Of a DNA stretch of 64,000 bases, positions 62,693-64,000 are shown piece after piece. The DNA is from Acidobacteriaceae bacterium TAA 166 (lineage in GTDB: Bacteria; Acidobacteriota; Terriglobia; Terriglobales; Acidobacteriaceae), in the NCBI GenBank assembly GCA_000421065.1, contig ATWD01000001.1:2906001-2970000 (forward strand). Reading direction: 5' to 3'. Position 1 is the stretch's first letter; each line of letters opens with the position of its first letter. The notes under the pieces were generated by a model. The model did no database searches and had not been told where the DNA came from. It saw nothing but the letters and a program-made list of their open reading frames with translations. The position numbers and the translations under genes were made by a program.

Positions 62693-63148
62693 TTACCGCC
62701 CGTGCGCATCCCCTTCATGATGCGGATGCGCCAGCCGAAGCCCGCTCCACCCTTCGGCCACCACAATACTGTTCGCCGGATTATGAGGCTCGTAACGCAC
62801 CTGGATCGGCAGATCCGTGCGCACGTCTCTCACCTGCTCGCTCAACGTCGTAACGTCTTGAGCCGCCTCATAGGACACTCCCGCGATGCGGTAGTTATAG
62901 ACGATCACCTGACGGCCAAAACTTGCCGGATCGCTGGGCTCCTCGAAAGGAACTCTCTGTTCCACCCGTACATACGGAGCCTCGGTGATGCTGCCATCGG
63001 TGATCCGGCCGCTTGCGGCCAGCAGTTCCCGGCGAGCGCGCTCCACCTCCTCCGGGCTGGGACGAGGCCTGCGTAGCAGATACCAGACCGTGCCGCCAAC
63101 AGTAGCGATAGCTGCAACCGCAAGTGCGGCGTTTCGCGGTGAGCGCAT
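62693..63148 (-). CDS. Membrane-anchored hypothetical protein, DUF3592-like
   Basis: 151-residue protein with an N-terminal membrane helix (NAALAVAAIATVGGTVWYLL). A beta-rich domain follows (RQVIVYNYRIAGVSYEAAQD, LPIQVRYEPHNPANSIVVAE), with the Y-x-Y and Y-x-P-x-NP pattern of DUF3592-like proteins. I start at the ATG at 63148; a GTG at 63184 is in frame but has no ribosome site. Function unknown. Confidence 0.65.
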   Translation of the reverse strand: MRSPRNAALAVAAIATVGGTVWYLLRRPRPSPEEVERARRELLAASGRITDGSITEAPYVRVEQRVPFEEPSDPASFGRQVIVYNYRIAGVSYEAAQDVTTLSEQVRDVRTDLPIQVRYEPHNPANSIVVAEGWSGLRLAHPHHEGDAHGR

Positions 63149-63500
63149 AGGACCCGAGAGATACTCTGGCACGGTCGTAAACACGGCTGTCTAGCCAAAA
63201 GAATAGCCCAGCTCAGGCCACTTGACGATAAAGAGTTATCAGGAAAGTACCTCGCTCGCCCAATCTGGACCTTCACCCAGACCTTCCAGGCTATCTTCGC
63301 TATTTGCGTATTTGAAAGTGTCATCCTGAGCGGAGCGCGCAAGCGCGGAGTCGAAGGATCTGCTTTCTTCTTCCAGCCACAACTTCCTCCGCAGGATTGC
63401 GGATTCCAACTATGACTCGAACCAGGTAAACAACCAAGCTCACATCCTTCTGAAAGCGCACCGGAGCCAATCGCCCCACCCCAGGGCGATATACTGAGAT
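63149..63500. other. Intergenic region upstream of hslV
   Basis: About 350 bases with no gene other than the possible 5-prime extension of the leftward membrane protein. It contains one short dispersed repeat and should hold the hslV promoter. Confidence 0.45.
63319..63362. repeat. Short dispersed repeat, copy 3
   Basis: GTCATCCTGAGCGGAGCGCG ... GCGCGGAGTCGAAGGATCTG. The inner GCGC...GCGC can pair. Best-preserved of the three copies in the window. Confidence 0.65.
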
Positions 63501-64000
63501 GTGAGCAAAAACAGCATTTCCCTGCCTTCCAGAACCTCTACCATCCCCGGTCTCGCCCATCCGCTCGACCTCGGGGAAGGTCGCCGCATCCGCTCGACCA
63601 CCGTGGTCTGCGTCCGCCGCGGCGATTCGGTAGTCATGGCCGCCGACGGCCAGGTCTCGCTCGGCAACACCGTCATGAAGCACTCGGCCAAGAAGATCCG
63701 CCGCCTCTATCAGGACAAGGTTCTCGCCGGATTCGCCGGCTCCACCGCCGACGCCTTCTCGCTCTTCGCCCGCTTCGAGACCAAGCTCGAGCAGTTCGCC
63801 GGCAACCTCAGCCGCGCCGCCGTCGAGCTCGCCAAGGACTGGCGCACCGACAAGATGCTCCGCCAGCTAGAGGCCCTCCTCATCGTCGCCGATGCCCGCA
63901 CCACCCTCATGCTCTCCGGAAACGGCGACGTCATCGATCCCGACGAAGGCATCTGCGCCATCGGCAGCGGCGGAAGCTACGCCCTGGCCGCCGGCCGCGC
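63501..64000 (+). CDS. hslV: ATP-dependent protease subunit HslV, N-terminal part
   Basis: Proteolytic subunit that forms a double ring and works with the HslU unfoldase. The frame is open to the window end (about 166 residues). [20 protein letters not shown] contains the catalytic threonine, followed by [55 protein letters not shown] and [12 protein letters not shown]. The start is a GTG. About 32 residues lie before the active-site TT, whereas textbook HslV begins directly with Met-Thr. The C-terminus and probably hslU lie beyond the window. Confidence 0.92.
   Translation, partial: MSKNSISLPSRTSTIPGLAHPLDLGEGRRIRSTTVVCVRRGDSVVMAADGQVSLGNTVMKHSAKKIRRLYQDKVLAGFAGSTADAFSLFARFETKLEQFAGNLSRAAVELAKDWRTDKMLRQLEALLIVADARTTLMLSGNGDVIDPDEGICAIGSGGSYALAAGR

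Overview
The window looks like a chromosomal segment of a member of the Acidobacteriota, most likely class Terriglobia (Edaphobacter, Granulicella or Terriglobus relatives). The grounds are family content rather than a marker gene. There are five Oar-type TonB-dependent receptors that open with a carboxypeptidase-regulatory-like domain, two membrane-anchored regulators with the winged-helix N-terminus common in this phylum, several Tat-exported enzymes, and moderately high G+C coding DNA. No rRNA, tRNA, CRISPR array, phage module or transposase gene was recognised.

Region 1 (1-13.9 kb): an N-terminal part of a TonB-dependent receptor cut by the window edge, an exported amidohydrolase, a translationally coupled pair of NIF3-like proteins, a complete receptor, a LysR regulator divergent from an SDR oxidoreductase, and glycogen phosphorylase. 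Region 2 (14.6-17.6 kb): an envelope/stress group with a DUF937-TM-OmpA protein, a DUF2382 stress protein that looks like two joined genes, and a broken DUF4239 gene. Region 3 (18.2-36.5 kb): two copies of one layout, in which an Oar-type receptor is divergent from a one-component transmembrane regulator (18.2-23.4 kb and 27.7-33.5 kb). A pectate-lyase-like protein, a thioredoxin-fold protein, a CHY zinc-finger protein and a secreted tyrosine phosphatase lie between or beside them, and a fifth, divergent receptor follows.

Region 4 (36.8-43.5 kb): housekeeping and stress genes: DUF302 protein, Dps, MsrB-MsrA, a TIM-barrel isomerase, lipoyl synthase and a cold-shock protein. Region 5 (43.6-56.1 kb): an exported-enzyme cluster with an aldo/keto reductase, Gfo/Idh oxidoreductase, sulfatase, GH20 hexosaminidase, gamma-glutamyltransferase, a second aldo/keto reductase and a GH35 beta-galactosidase, consistent with breakdown of sulfated or amino-sugar glycans. 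Region 6 (56.4-64 kb): a DHA2 drug exporter, a pseudokinase-TM-SPOR protein, a zinc-ribbon coiled-coil protein, a deoxyribonucleotidase, two hypothetical proteins and the start of hslV.

The most striking non-coding feature is a family of eight intergenic, quasi-palindromic elements of about 150-230 bp between 33.57 and 58.43 kb. They share ends, a self-complementary core and a common inner plan. None is seen in the first 33 kb. One apparent empty scar of the element lies at 54236-54258. A second, shorter dispersed repeat occurs three times.
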